A stretch of 64,000 nt of DNA from Pseudomonas vlassakiae (GTDB taxonomy: Bacteria; Pseudomonadota; Gammaproteobacteria; Pseudomonadales; Pseudomonadaceae). Location of the stretch: NCBI RefSeq assembly GCF_014269035.2, contig NZ_JABWRP020000004.1, positions 124,001-188,000 on the forward strand, given 5' to 3'. This document shows, one piece after another, positions 8,992 through 17,732 of this stretch (positions within the stretch are counted from its first letter, which is position 1; every line of letters starts with the position of its first letter). The position numbers and the translations under genes were made by a program. Below the pieces are notes generated by a model, which was not told where the DNA came from, made no database searches, and saw nothing but the letters and a program-made list of their open reading frames with translations.

Positions 8992-9018
8992 TTGAAATCC
9001 TTCCCCCCACCCCCATAT
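8992..9018 (+). promoter_or_regulatory. Sigma-32 (RpoH) heat-shock promoter of hslVU
   Basis: TTGAAA at 8992-8997 and CCCCATAT at 9011-9018 are separated by 13 bp. This matches the RpoH consensus (CTTGAAA, 13-15 bp, CCCCATNT), with the whole -10 octamer identical. Transcription would start near 9024-9026 and leave a leader of about 40 nt before the TTG start of hslV. An ATG at 9017 lies inside this -10 element, which argues against it as the hslV start. Confidence 0.88.
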
Positions 9019-9064
9019 GAGTCTGCATCAGGCAATTTTGCCCCGCTGCGTGGAGACTCTCCCC

Positions 9065-9595
9065 TTGACCACCATCGTTTCTGTCCGCCGTAACGGCAAA
9101 GTCGTCATGGGCGGCGACGGCCAGGTATCCCTCGGCAACACCGTGATGAAAGGCAACGCCAAGAAAGTCCGTCGCCTGTACAACGGTCAAGTGATCGCCG
9201 GTTTCGCCGGTGCCACCGCCGACGCCTTCACCTTGTTCGAGCGCTTCGAAGCCCAGTTGCAGAAACACTCCGGCCATCTGGTGCGTGCCGCCGTCGAGCT
9301 GGCCAAGGAATGGCGTACCGACCGTTCCCTCAGCCGCCTGGAAGCCATGCTGGCAGTGGCCAACAAGGATGCATCGCTGATCATCACCGGCAACGGTGAC
9401 GTGGTCGAGCCGGAAGACGGCCTGATCGCCATGGGCTCCGGTGGCGGTTACGCCCAGGCTGCAGCCCGCGCCCTGCTGAACAAGACCGACCTGTCGGCCC
9501 GGGAGATCACCGAGACTGCCCTGAACATCGCCGGTGACATCTGCGTGTTCACCAACCACAACCTGACCATCGAGGAGCAGGACCTGGCCGAGTAA
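9065..9595 (+). CDS. hslV: HslV, ATP-dependent protease peptidase subunit
   Basis: Threonine peptidase of the HslUV (ClpYQ) complex, the bacterial proteasome relative that degrades misfolded and regulatory proteins in the cytoplasm. With a TTG start at 9065 the protein is 176 residues and begins [20 protein letters not shown], so removal of Met exposes the catalytic Thr. GGAGA lies 7 nt upstream. A longer frame from ATG 9017 would bury the Thr and begin within the heat-shock promoter, so I reject it. Other landmarks are [10 protein letters not shown] and [12 protein letters not shown]. Confidence 0.96.
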   Translation: MTTIVSVRRNGKVVMGGDGQVSLGNTVMKGNAKKVRRLYNGQVIAGFAGATADAFTLFERFEAQLQKHSGHLVRAAVELAKEWRTDRSLSRLEAMLAVANKDASLIITGNGDVVEPEDGLIAMGSGGGYAQAAARALLNKTDLSAREITETALNIAGDICVFTNHNLTIEEQDLAE

Positions 9596-9609
9596 TCAGC
9601 TGTTCTGGC

Positions 9610-9632
9610 GTCCCGCTCATGGCGGGACTTTT
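9610..9632 (+). terminator. Intrinsic terminator-like hairpin between hslV and hslU
   Basis: GTCCCGC (9610-9616), a five-base loop and GCGGGAC (9622-9628) are followed directly by TTTT. This is a compact rho-independent signal inside an operon, 15 bp after the hslV stop and 38 bp before the hslU start. Partial read-through would lower hslU relative to hslV. Confidence 0.7.
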
Positions 9633-9669
9633 CCACGCTGACCTACTCCGCTCGAGGACCATTTTCATC

Positions 9670-11013
9670 ATGTCCATGACCCCCCGCGAGATCGTCCACG
9701 AACTCAACCGTCACATCATCGGCCAGGACGACGCCAAGCGCGCTGTCGCCATTGCCCTGCGCAACCGCTGGCGGCGGATGCAGCTGCCGGTCGAGCTGCG
9801 CGCCGAAGTGACCCCGAAGAACATCCTGATGATCGGCCCTACCGGCGTCGGCAAGACCGAAATCGCCCGCCGCCTGGCCAAGCTGGCCAACGCACCGTTC
9901 CTCAAGGTCGAGGCCACCAAGTTCACTGAAGTGGGCTATGTCGGCCGCGATGTCGAGTCGATCATCCGTGACCTGGCCGATGCCGCGCTGAAGATGCTGC
10001 GCGAGCAAGAGATCGTCCGCGTGCGCCACCGTGCCGAGGACGCCGCCGAAGACCGCATCCTCGACGCCCTGCTGCCGCAGGCGCGGGTCAGCAGCTTCAG
10101 CGAGGAAGCCGCGCAGACCAGCACCGATTCCAACACTCGCCAGCTGTTCCGCAAGCGCCTGCGCGAAGGCCAGCTGGACGACAAGGAAATCGAGATCGAA
10201 GTGGCCGAGAACATGGGCGTGGAAATCGCCGCGCCACCCGGCATGGAAGAGATGACCAACCAGCTGCAGAGCCTGTTCGCCAACATGGGCAAAGGCAAAC
10301 GCAAGACCCGCAAGCTGAAGGTCAAGGACGCCCTGAAGATGGTGCGCGACGAAGAAGCCAGCCGCCTGGTCAACGAGGAAGAGCTCAAGGGCAAGGCCCT
10401 GGAAGCGGTCGAGCAGCACGGCATCGTGTTCATCGACGAAATCGACAAGGTGGCCAAGCGTGGCAACGTCGGCGGTGCCGATGTCTCCCGTGAGGGCGTG
10501 CAGCGCGACCTGCTGCCACTGATCGAAGGCTGCACCGTCAACACCAAGCTGGGCATGGTCAAGACCGACCACATCCTGTTCATCGCTTCCGGTGCGTTCC
10601 ACCTGAGCAAGCCGAGCGACCTGGTACCGGAGCTGCAGGGCCGCCTGCCGATCCGTGTCGAGCTTAAGGCGCTGACGCCGGAAGACTTCGAGCGCATCCT
10701 GAAAGAGCCACACGCGTCGCTGACCGAGCAATACAGTGCGTTGCTCAAGACCGAAGGCCTGAACATCGAGTTCGCCGCCGACGGCATCAAGCGCCTGGCC
10801 GAGATTGCCTACCAGGTGAACGAGAAGACCGAGAACATCGGTGCCCGCCGCCTGCACACCCTGCTCGAGCGTCTGCTCGAAGAGGTGTCGTTCAGTGCCG
10901 GCGACCTGGCCAGCAGCCACGACGAAGCGCCGATTGTCATCGATGCTGCATACGTGAACGGCCACCTCGGTGAGCTGGCGCAGAACGAAGACCTGTCGCG
11001 CTACATCCTGTAA
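9670..11013 (+). CDS. hslU: HslU, ATPase subunit of HslUV protease
   Basis: AAA+ unfoldase that feeds substrates to HslV. The 447 residues match the family length. Walker A is GPTGVGKTE near residues 57-65, Walker B is IVFIDEIDK near 255-263, the pore motif is [10 protein letters not shown] near 90, and the I-domain lies between the Walker motifs. The C-terminus ends DLSRYIL, the tail that docks into HslV. I use ATG 9670 because GAGGA lies upstream and the family begins [10 protein letters not shown] terminator follows. Confidence 0.97.
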   Translation: MSMTPREIVHELNRHIIGQDDAKRAVAIALRNRWRRMQLPVELRAEVTPKNILMIGPTGVGKTEIARRLAKLANAPFLKVEATKFTEVGYVGRDVESIIRDLADAALKMLREQEIVRVRHRAEDAAEDRILDALLPQARVSSFSEEAAQTSTDSNTRQLFRKRLREGQLDDKEIEIEVAENMGVEIAAPPGMEEMTNQLQSLFANMGKGKRKTRKLKVKDALKMVRDEEASRLVNEEELKGKALEAVEQHGIVFIDEIDKVAKRGNVGGADVSREGVQRDLLPLIEGCTVNTKLGMVKTDHILFIASGAFHLSKPSDLVPELQGRLPIRVELKALTPEDFERILKEPHASLTEQYSALLKTEGLNIEFAADGIKRLAEIAYQVNEKTENIGARRLHTLLERLLEEVSFSAGDLASSHDEAPIVIDAAYVNGHLGELAQNEDLSRYIL

Positions 11014-11021
11014 GCCCGCAC

Positions 11022-11043
11022 GGGGTCGCGAAGCGGCCCCTTG
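11022..11043 (+). terminator. Probable terminator of hslVU
   Basis: GGGGTCGC (11022-11029), a GAA loop and GCGGCCCC (11033-11040) form an eight-pair stem with one G-T, followed by TTG. It starts 8 bp after the hslU stop. The T-run is short. Confidence 0.55.
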
Positions 11044-11099
11044 CACAATGGCCTGAATCACTCGAAGCTTGCACCATCAGCTCCCGAGAGATTCAGACC

Positions 11100-11477
11100 A
11101 TGGCCCGCCTGCCCACCGCCATCAACCTGCACAAAGCCTCCAAGACCCTCAGCCTCACCTACGCCCCTGGCGAGGTCTACCAGCTGCCTGCCGAATTCCT
11201 GCGGGTGCACTCCCCCTCCGCCGAAGTCCAGGGCCACGGCAACCCCATCCTGCAGTTCGGCAAGATCAACGTCGGCCTCATCGGCCTGGAACCGGCCGGC
11301 CAATATGCACTGAAATTGACCTTCGACGACGGCCACGACAGCGGCCTGTTCACCTGGGAATACCTCGAACAGCTGTGCCTGCGCCAGGAACAGCTGTGGG
11401 CCGACTACCTCGAAGAGCTGCACAAGGCCGGCAAGTCCCGCGACCCGGCGGAATCGGTGGTCAAACTCATGCTCTAG
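11100..11477 (+). CDS. DUF971 family protein (gamma-butyrobetaine hydroxylase N-terminal-like)
   Basis: Small conserved protein of 125 residues whose fold matches the zinc-binding N-terminal domain of gamma-butyrobetaine hydroxylases. It carries no oxygenase domain. It begins MARLPTAINLHKASKTLSLTY and has the family features YQLPAEFLRVHSPSAEV, VGLIGLEPAGQYALKLTFDDGHDSGLFTW and YLEQLC. Its role is unknown. Related proteins occur near hslVU and PHA genes in Pseudomonas, but nothing here points to PHA metabolism. A small hairpin (AAGCCT, TCC, AGGCTT at 11481-11495) follows the stop. Confidence 0.85.
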   Translation: MARLPTAINLHKASKTLSLTYAPGEVYQLPAEFLRVHSPSAEVQGHGNPILQFGKINVGLIGLEPAGQYALKLTFDDGHDSGLFTWEYLEQLCLRQEQLWADYLEELHKAGKSRDPAESVVKLML

Positions 11478-11536
11478 CGCAAGCCTTCCAGGCTTTAGAG
11501 CGCATTTTCTAATCTCATCTGTTTGAATGCCTTACA

Positions 11537-11558
11537 GACAACTCTTGAACGGGTTGTC
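11537..11558. promoter_or_regulatory. Candidate operator (PhaD?) upstream of phaC1
   Basis: GACAACTC and GGGTTGTC are inverted with 7 of 8 positions matching and a 6-bp spacer. PhaD operators in P. putida have been described as inverted half-sites separated by 6 bp. I cannot recall the published bases, so the link to PhaD rests on geometry and position only. Confidence 0.35.
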
Positions 11559-11594
11559 TTGCGCATTACATGAAAGTCGGGTAACCAATGGAGC

Positions 11595-11610
11595 TGGCAA
11601 GTTCCCTGCA
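11595..11610 (+). promoter_or_regulatory. Sigma-54-like -24/-12 element upstream of phaC1
   Basis: TGGCAAGTTCCCTGCA matches TGGCACGN4TTGCW at 10 of 12 defined positions, with correct GG-to-GC spacing. It lies 222 bp upstream of the phaC1 start. RpoN involvement in pha expression has been proposed for some Pseudomonas and disputed for others, so this is only a candidate. Confidence 0.4.
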
Positions 11611-11831
11611 TCGCCTTGAAGGCAGTCAGGTACCTGGCCGGTATGTAGAGGTCGCGAGCGAAAGCAGGCTGTCTTCACACGCAGAATCCCCCGCAGCTCA
11701 TCGCCGAATGCATCCGGCCCGCAGCACCGCTGTTCCTTATCACTGGTCACCCGAGTAGCAGTACCGGGCTGTCCGCTGTGCAGTGCGCCACAGCAATCCG
11801 GTACTCGTCTCAGGACAACGGAGCGTCGTAG

Positions 11832-13511
11832 ATGAGTAACAAGAACAACGATGAGTTGCAGCGGCAGGCCTCGGAAAACACCCTGGGGCTGAACCCGGTC
11901 ATCGGCATCCGCCGCAAGGACCTGCTGAGCTCTGCACGTACCGTGCTGCGTCAGGCCGTGCGCCAGCCGCTGCACAGTGCCAAGCATGTGGCGCATTTCG
12001 GCCTGGAGCTGAAGAACGTGCTGCTGGGCAAGTCCAGCCTCGCCCCGGCAGGTGACGACCGTCGCTTCCAGGACCCGGCCTGGAGCAAGAACCCGCTTTA
12101 TCGCCGCTACCTGCAAACCTACCTGGCCTGGCGCAAGGAGCTGCAGGAGTGGATCGGCAACAGTGACCTGTCGCCCCAGGACATCGCCCGCGGCCAGTTC
12201 GTCATCAACCTGCTGACCGAGGCCATGGCGCCGACCAATACCCTGTCCAACCCGGCGGCCATCAAACGCTTCTTCGAAACCGGCGGCAAGAGCCTGCTGG
12301 ATGGGTTGTCCAACCTGGCCAAGGACGTGGTCAACAACGGTGGCATGCCCAGCCAGGTCAACATGGACGCGTTCGAGGTCGGCAAAAACCTGGGCACCAG
12401 CGAAGGCGCCGTGGTCTACCGCAACGATGTGCTGGAGCTGATCCAGTACAGCCCCATCACCGAACAGGTGCATGCCCGCCCGCTGCTGGTGGTCCCGCCA
12501 CAGATCAACAAGTTCTACGTCTTCGACCTGAGCCCGGAAAAGAGCCTGGCGCGCTTCTGCCTGCGCTCGCAGCAGCAGACCTTCATCATCAGCTGGCGCA
12601 ACCCGACCAAGGCCCAGCGCGAGTGGGGCCTGTCGACTTACATCGATGCGCTGAAGGAAGCCGTCGATGCCGTACTGGCAATTACCGGCAGCAAGGACCT
12701 GAACATGCTCGGGGCCTGCTCCGGCGGCATCACCTGTACCGCCCTGGTCGGCCACTACGCCGCGCTGGGTGAACAGAAGGTCAATGCCCTGACGCTGCTG
12801 GTCAGTGTGCTCGATACCACGCTGGACACCGAAGTCGCCCTGTTCGTCAACGAGCAGACGCTCGAGGCGGCCAAGCGCCACTCCTACCAGTCCGGGGTGC
12901 TCGAAGGCAGCGACATGGCCAAGGTGTTCGCCTGGATGCGCCCCAACGACCTGATCTGGAACTACTGGGTCAACAACTACCTGCTCGGCAACGAGCCCCC
13001 AGTGTTCGACATCCTGTTCTGGAACAACGACACCACGCGCTTGCCGGCCGCCTTCCATGGCGACCTGATCGAGATGTTCAAGAACAACCCGCTGACCCGG
13101 CCCAATGCCCTTGAAGTGTGCGGCACCCCCATCGACCTGAAGAACGTGCAGTGCGACATCTTCAGCGTCGCCGGCACCTCCGACCACATCACGCCGTGGC
13201 AATCATGCTACCGCTCGGCGCACCTGTTCGGCGGCAAGATCGAGTTCGTGCTGTCCAACAGCGGGCATATCCAGAGCATCCTCAACCCGCCAGGCAATCC
13301 CAAGGCCCGCTTCATGACCGGCGCCGACCGCCCGGGTGACCCGGTGGCCTGGCAGGAAAACGCCGAAAAGCACGCCGATTCCTGGTGGCTGTACTGGCAG
13401 GCCTGGCTGGGCGAGCGCGCTGGCGACCTGAAAAAGGCCCCGACGCGCCTGGGCAACCGTGCCTATGCTGCCGGCGAGGCGGCACCAGGCACCTACGTAC
13501 ACGAGCGTTGA
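11832..13511 (+). CDS. phaC1: PhaC1, class II poly(3-hydroxyalkanoate) synthase
   Basis: Polymerises (R)-3-hydroxyacyl-CoA of medium chain length into PHA on the granule surface. The 559 residues form an alpha/beta-hydrolase fold; the nucleophile is Cys296 in the lipase-like box GACSGG, and the Asp (near DIFSVAGTSDHITPW) and His (NSGHIQSI) of the triad are present. First gene of phaC1-phaZ-phaC2-phaD. The first codons contain the A-rich stretch AACAAGAACAAC, a Crc/Hfq-type motif placed to control translation. PhaC2 at 14495 is a clear paralogue. Confidence 0.98.
   Translation: MSNKNNDELQRQASENTLGLNPVIGIRRKDLLSSARTVLRQAVRQPLHSAKHVAHFGLELKNVLLGKSSLAPAGDDRRFQDPAWSKNPLYRRYLQTYLAWRKELQEWIGNSDLSPQDIARGQFVINLLTEAMAPTNTLSNPAAIKRFFETGGKSLLDGLSNLAKDVVNNGGMPSQVNMDAFEVGKNLGTSEGAVVYRNDVLELIQYSPITEQVHARPLLVVPPQINKFYVFDLSPEKSLARFCLRSQQQTFIISWRNPTKAQREWGLSTYIDALKEAVDAVLAITGSKDLNMLGACSGGITCTALVGHYAALGEQKVNALTLLVSVLDTTLDTEVALFVNEQTLEAAKRHSYQSGVLEGSDMAKVFAWMRPNDLIWNYWVNNYLLGNEPPVFDILFWNNDTTRLPAAFHGDLIEMFKNNPLTRPNALEVCGTPIDLKNVQCDIFSVAGTSDHITPWQSCYRSAHLFGGKIEFVLSNSGHIQSILNPPGNPKARFMTGADRPGDPVAWQENAEKHADSWWLYWQAWLGERAGDLKKAPTRLGNRAYAAGEAAPGTYVHER
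11838..11849 (+). promoter_or_regulatory. Crc/Hfq catabolite-repression motif at the phaC1 start
   Basis: AACAAGAACAAC, a run of AAN triplets, begins two codons after the phaC1 ATG. Hfq with Crc binds such AAN repeats near start codons to block translation when preferred carbon sources are present. Crc control of phaC1 translation is reported in P. putida. Confidence 0.7.
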
Positions 13512-13574
13512 GTCGCAATGCCGTGGCCGCCTGGAGCGTGCCACGGTACATTTTCAAGCCATAGAGCCACGCGC

Positions 13575-14426
13575 ATGCCGCTACCCTACATCTTCCGCAC
13601 CGTCGAGCTGGACGACCAATCCATCCGTACTGCGGTGCGCCCGGGCAAGCCGCACCTGACGCCGCTGCTGATCTTCAACGGCATCGGCGCCAACCTGGAG
13701 CTGGTGTTCCCGTTCATCGAGGCACTCGACCCAGACCTGGAAGTCATTGCCTTCGACGTGCCCGGCGTGGGGGGCTCATCCACTCCTCGCCACCCGTACC
13801 GCTTTCCCGGCCTGGCCAAGCTGACCGCACGCATGCTTGATTACCTGGACTACGGCCAGGTGAATGTCATCGGCGTGTCCTGGGGAGGCGCGCTGGCCCA
13901 GCAATTCGCCCACGACTACCCCGAGCGCTGCAAGAAGCTGGTACTGGCAGCCACCGCCGCCGGTGCGGTAATGGTGCCGGGCAAGCCCAAGGTGCTGTGG
14001 ATGATGGCCAGCCCCAGGCGCTACGTGCAGCCATCGCATGTCATCCGCATCGCGCCGCTGATCTACGGTGGCGGTTTTCGCCGTGATCCCGACCTGGCCA
14101 TGCACCATGCGGCCAAGGTGCGCTCGGGCGGCAAGCTGGGGTACTACTGGCAACTGTTCGCCGGCCTTGGCTGGACCAGCATTCACTGGCTGCACAAGAT
14201 CCAGCAACCGACCCTGGTGCTGGCGGGCGATGACGACCCATTGATCCCGCTGATCAACATGCGCCTGCTGGCCTGGCGAATTCCCAATGCCCAGCTACAC
14301 ATTATCGACGACGGTCATCTGTTCCTGATCACCCGGGCCGAGGCTGTCGCACCCATCATCATGAAGTTTCTCCAGCAAGAGCGTCAGCGCGCGGTCATGC
14401 ACCCCAGTCCGGCCTCTGGTGGCTGA
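13575..14426 (+). CDS. phaZ: PhaZ, intracellular PHA depolymerase
   Basis: Granule-bound serine hydrolase that releases (R)-3-hydroxyalkanoic acids from medium-chain-length PHA. With ATG 13575 (MPLPYIFRTVELDDQ) it has 283 residues, the usual length. The nucleophile is Ser102 in GVSWGG; the acid and base lie in LAGDDDPLIPL and DDGHLFLI. An earlier in-frame start adds 19 residues that look non-conserved. It sits between the two synthase genes, so synthesis and turnover are co-transcribed. Confidence 0.97.
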   Translation: MPLPYIFRTVELDDQSIRTAVRPGKPHLTPLLIFNGIGANLELVFPFIEALDPDLEVIAFDVPGVGGSSTPRHPYRFPGLAKLTARMLDYLDYGQVNVIGVSWGGALAQQFAHDYPERCKKLVLAATAAGAVMVPGKPKVLWMMASPRRYVQPSHVIRIAPLIYGGGFRRDPDLAMHHAAKVRSGGKLGYYWQLFAGLGWTSIHWLHKIQQPTLVLAGDDDPLIPLINMRLLAWRIPNAQLHIIDDGHLFLITRAEAVAPIIMKFLQQERQRAVMHPSPASGG

Positions 14427-14494
14427 ATTGTTGCTTGCTGTTGCACGAGCACGACTGATGAGTACGACCGTGGCCTGACAAGGGAGTTGTTGCC

Positions 14495-16177
14495 ATGAAA
14501 GAAAAACCGGCCAAAGGAACGTCAACGCTTCCCGCCACCAGCATGAACGTACAGAACGCCATCCTCGGCTTGCGGGGTCGCGACCTGGTTTCCACCTTGC
14601 GCAGTGTTGGCCGTCATGGCCTGCGCAACCCGTTGCATACCGCCCGCCACCTGCTGGCCCTGGGCGGGCAACTGGGCCGGGTGATGCTCGGCGACACGCC
14701 CTATCAGCCGAGCGCGCGTGATGCACGCTTCAACGATCCGACCTGGAGCCAGAACCCGTTCTACCGACGCGGTCTGCAGGCCTATCTGGCGTGGCAGAAA
14801 CAGACCCGCCTGTGGATCGAGGAAAGCCACCTGGACGCCGATGACCGGGCCCGTGCGCACTTTCTGTTCAACCTGATCAACGATGCGCTGGCACCGAGCA
14901 ACTCGCTGCTCAACCCGTTGGCGGTCAAGGAACTGTTCAACACCGGTGGGCAGAGCCTGGTGCGCGGTGTCGCCCACTTGCTCGACGACCTTCGCCACAA
15001 CGATGGGCTGCCCCGTCAGGTCGATGAGCGCGCCTTCGAAGTGGGCGGCAACCTGGCGACCACGCCCGGCGCCGTGGTGTTTCGCAACGACCAGCTGGAG
15101 CTGATCCAGTACAGGCCGATGAGTGAAAAGCAGCATGCCCGGCCCGTGCTGGTGGTGCCGCCACAAATCAACAAGTACTACATCTTCGACCTGCAGCCGA
15201 CCAACAGCTTCGTCCAGTACATGCTCAAGAACGGACTGCAGGTGTTCATGGTCAGCTGGCGCAACCCTGACCCTCGCCACCGCGAGTGGGGCCTGTCGAG
15301 TTATGTACAGGCGCTGGAAGAGGCGCTGAACGCCTGCCGCAGCATCAGCGGCAGCCGCGACCTGAACTTGATGGGCGCCTGCGCCGGCGGTTTGACCATG
15401 GCGGCGCTGCAGGGCCACCTGCAGGCCAAGCACCAGCTGCGCCGGGTACGCAGTGCCACCTACCTGGTCAGCCTGCTCGACAGCAAGTTCGACAGCCCGG
15501 CCAGCCTGTTCGCCGACGAACAGACCATCGAGGCGGCCAAGCGTCGCTCGTACCAGCGCGGTGTGCTGGATGGCGGCGAGGTGGCGCGGATCTTCGCCTG
15601 GATGCGGCCCAACGACCTGATCTGGAACTACTGGGTCAACAACTACCTGCTCGGCAAGACGCCGCCGGCCTTCGACATCCTCTACTGGAACGCCGACAGC
15701 ACGCGCCTGCCGGCCGCGCTGCACGGTGACCTGCTGGACTTCTTCAAGGTCAACCCGCTGACCCACGCCGCTGGCCTGGAGGTGTGCGGCACCCCCATCG
15801 ACCTGAAGCAGGTCGACCTTGACAGCTTCACCGTGGCGGGTAGCAACGATCACATCACGCCATGGGACGCAGTGTACCGCTCGGCCTTGCTGCTCGGTGG
15901 CGACCGGCAGTTCGTGCTGGCCAACAGCGGGCACATCCAGAGCATCATCAACCCACCCGGCAACCCCAAGGCGTACTACCTGGAAAACCCCAGGCTATCG
16001 AGCGACCCACGCGCCTGGTTCCACGACGCGCAGCGCCGCGACGGCAGCTGGTGGCCGTTGTGGCTGGAGTGGATCACACCGCGCTCCGGCCCGCTCAAGG
16101 CGCCACGCACGGAACTGGGCAACGCCACGTATCCACCGCTGGGCCCTGCGCCAGGCACCTATGTCCTGACCCGATGA
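14495..16177 (+). CDS. phaC2: PhaC2, class II poly(3-hydroxyalkanoate) synthase
   Basis: Second medium-chain-length PHA synthase, paralogous to PhaC1 over its whole length. The 560 residues carry the nucleophile Cys296 in GACAGG, the identical WMRPNDLIWNYWVNNYLLG stretch, and the Asp and His of the triad in VAGSNDHITPWD and NSGHIQSI. AAGGGAG precedes the ATG. The A-rich motif found at the phaC1 start is absent here (MKEKPAKGTST), so Crc control is likely to differ between the two synthases. Confidence 0.98.
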   Translation: MKEKPAKGTSTLPATSMNVQNAILGLRGRDLVSTLRSVGRHGLRNPLHTARHLLALGGQLGRVMLGDTPYQPSARDARFNDPTWSQNPFYRRGLQAYLAWQKQTRLWIEESHLDADDRARAHFLFNLINDALAPSNSLLNPLAVKELFNTGGQSLVRGVAHLLDDLRHNDGLPRQVDERAFEVGGNLATTPGAVVFRNDQLELIQYRPMSEKQHARPVLVVPPQINKYYIFDLQPTNSFVQYMLKNGLQVFMVSWRNPDPRHREWGLSSYVQALEEALNACRSISGSRDLNLMGACAGGLTMAALQGHLQAKHQLRRVRSATYLVSLLDSKFDSPASLFADEQTIEAAKRRSYQRGVLDGGEVARIFAWMRPNDLIWNYWVNNYLLGKTPPAFDILYWNADSTRLPAALHGDLLDFFKVNPLTHAAGLEVCGTPIDLKQVDLDSFTVAGSNDHITPWDAVYRSALLLGGDRQFVLANSGHIQSIINPPGNPKAYYLENPRLSSDPRAWFHDAQRRDGSWWPLWLEWITPRSGPLKAPRTELGNATYPPLGPAPGTYVLTR

Positions 16178-16190
16178 GCACGCTGACTGG

Positions 16191-16805
16191 ATGAAGACCC
16201 GAGACCGTATCCTCGAATGCGCCCTGCAGCTGTTCAACGCGCAGGGCGAACCCAATGTCTCGACCCTGGAGATCGCCAACGAGCTGGGCATCAGCCCGGG
16301 CAACCTGTATTACCACTTCCACGGTAAGGAGCCATTGATTCACGGGCTGTTCGACCGCTTCGAGGAAGCCTTGATGCCGCTGCTCGACCCACCGCTGGAG
16401 GTGCGTCTGGAGGCCGAGGATTATTGGTTGTTCCTGCACCTGATCGTCGAGCGCATGGCCCAGTACCGGTTCCTGTTCCAGGACCTGTCCAACCTGACCG
16501 GGCGCCTGCCGAAGCTGGCAAGGGGCATGCGCAGCCTGATCAACGCACTCAAACGCACCTTGGCGGCACTGCTGGCCAGCCTGAAGGGTCAGGGGCAAGT
16601 GGTCAGTGAGACGCAGGCATTGGGCCAACTGGTGGAGCAGATCACCCTGACCTTGATGTTCTCGCTCGACTACCAGCGGGTACTGGGGCGCGAGGGGGAT
16701 TCGGGGATCGTGGTGTACCAGGTGATGATGCTGGTGGCGCCGCATCTGCAGGTGCAGGCACGAACGGCAGCGGAGGAGCTGGCGGTGCGGTATCTGGAGG
16801 GGTAA
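16191..16805 (+). CDS. phaD: PhaD, TetR-family activator of pha genes
   Basis: TetR-like DNA-binding protein that in P. putida activates the phaC1 and phaI promoters, probably in response to an acyl-CoA intermediate. The 204 residues begin MKTRDRILECALQLFNAQG and contain the helix-turn-helix STLEIANELGISPGNLYYHF at residues about 24-43, followed by an all-helical ligand domain. It lies 13 bp after phaC2 and ends just before a REP pair that separates it from the convergent phaF. Confidence 0.95.
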   Translation: MKTRDRILECALQLFNAQGEPNVSTLEIANELGISPGNLYYHFHGKEPLIHGLFDRFEEALMPLLDPPLEVRLEAEDYWLFLHLIVERMAQYRFLFQDLSNLTGRLPKLARGMRSLINALKRTLAALLASLKGQGQVVSETQALGQLVEQITLTLMFSLDYQRVLGREGDSGIVVYQVMMLVAPHLQVQARTAAEELAVRYLEG

Positions 16806-16836
16806 ACCGGTAGGAGATGTACTGCTGCACCGACGT

Positions 16837-16923
16837 CTTCGCGGGTAAACCCGCTCCTACAAGGGACAGCGCTGATGCTGGATCCGGCGCTGTGCCTGTG
16901 GGAGCGGGTTTACCCGCGAAGGG
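16837..16923. repeat. REP palindrome pair (inverted), family B
   Basis: CTTCGCGGGTAAACCCGCTC at 16837-16856 is matched by the inverted arm GAGCGGGTTTACCCGCGAAG at 16902-16921. The core (GGGTAAACCC) differs from the family A elements. It lies between the convergent genes phaD and phaF, where it could act as a two-way terminator or mRNA end stabiliser. Confidence 0.88.
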
Positions 16924-16936
16924 CGTTACGCCGCTC

Positions 16937-17722
16937 TCAGAGCAGAGAACCGGTGCTGGCCGGAGCCGAAGCCGGGTTGCTGGCCGGGGCCGCAGTTGGC
17001 GCCGGCGCTGCGGTAGCAGCCGGAGCGGCGCTGGCCGCTGGTGCTGCTGGCTTGGCGGCTGCCGGTTTGGCCGGTGCTTTCTTCACCGCCGGTTTCTTCG
17101 CTGCGGCAGGCTTGGCTGCAACGGGCTTGGCAGTCGGTTTTGCCGCTGGCTTGGCCGCTGCGGCCTTGGCTGCGGGTTTGGCCGCTGCCGGTTTAGCCGC
17201 AGTCTTGGGAGCCGGCTTGGCAGCCGCCGTTTTTGCTGCGGACTTGGCCAAGGGTTTGGCCGCTGCCTTGCTCGCTGCCGGTTTGGCGGCTGCAGAGCGC
17301 GAGGAGACCGGGGTGACCGAAGCACCGGTCAGTTTCTCGATCTGCTTGGTCAGGCTGTCGACCTGCTGGTGCAGGGCCTTGATCTCGTTGCGGCTCGGTA
17401 CGCCGAGACGGGAGATGGCACTGTTCAGACGCTTGTCGAAGGCCTCTTCGAGTTCGCTCCACTTGCCCAGCGCCCGATCCTTCACACCCGATACGCGTGA
17501 GGTGGTCGAGGACTTGGCTGTTTCAGCGACGTCTTCAGCGGTCTTCTTCGCTTGCTTTTCAGCCTTCTCGCCATCCTTCACCAGCGAGTCGAACAGCTTC
17601 GGGCCGTCCTGGTCGATCTTCGAATAGATCCCCAGCCCTGCCAGCCAGATCTTGCGGGAGTACTTCTCGACCCCGCCGATCCAGGAGCTGCCTTCTTTGT
17701 CGGAATTCTTCTTGCCAGCCAT
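16937..17722 (-). CDS. phaF: PhaF, phasin with histone H1-like DNA-binding tail
   Basis: Granule-associated phasin that also binds the nucleoid and helps segregate PHA granules at division. The 261 residues have two parts: a phasin domain (residues about 1-140, beginning MAGKKNSDKEGSSWIGGVEK, with a leucine-zipper-like stretch HQQVDSLTKQIEKL), and a C-terminal tail from about 145 made of AAKP-type repeats rich in Ala, Lys and Pro, as in eukaryotic H1. The tail ends in an Ala/Pro-rich low-complexity stretch. AAGGAG precedes ATG 17722. It lies 10 bp after phaI. Confidence 0.96.
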   Translation of the reverse strand: MAGKKNSDKEGSSWIGGVEKYSRKIWLAGLGIYSKIDQDGPKLFDSLVKDGEKAEKQAKKTAEDVAETAKSSTTSRVSGVKDRALGKWSELEEAFDKRLNSAISRLGVPSRNEIKALHQQVDSLTKQIEKLTGASVTPVSSRSAAAKPAASKAAAKPLAKSAAKTAAAKPAPKTAAKPAAAKPAAKAAAAKPAAKPTAKPVAAKPAAAKKPAVKKAPAKPAAAKPAAPAASAAPAATAAPAPTAAPASNPASAPASTGSLL

Positions 17723-17732
17723 CCTGCTCTCC

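Larger units (their letters stand above)
11478..11831. other. 354-bp non-coding leader and promoter region of phaC1
   Basis: No gene fits here. The region holds a small hairpin after the DUF971 gene (11481-11495), a near-palindrome with a 6-bp spacer (11537-11558), a sigma-54-like element (11595-11610), and then about 220 bp without any motif I recognise up to the phaC1 start. The long leader fits the known complex regulation of phaC1. Confidence 0.6.

Noticed and set aside
9017..9064. Upstream ATG start for hslV
   Set aside because: It lies within the RpoH -10 element and would bury the catalytic Thr; the TTG at 9065 has a proper ribosome binding site.
17041..17290. Short tandem repeats that might be read as a satellite or CRISPR-like array
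   Set aside because: They are codon-level repeats encoding the Lys/Ala/Pro tail of PhaF, without unique spacers.
16875..17627. Ala/Gly-rich 250-residue plus-strand frame opposite phaF
   Set aside because: It is the complement of the AAKP repeats of PhaF, not an independent gene.
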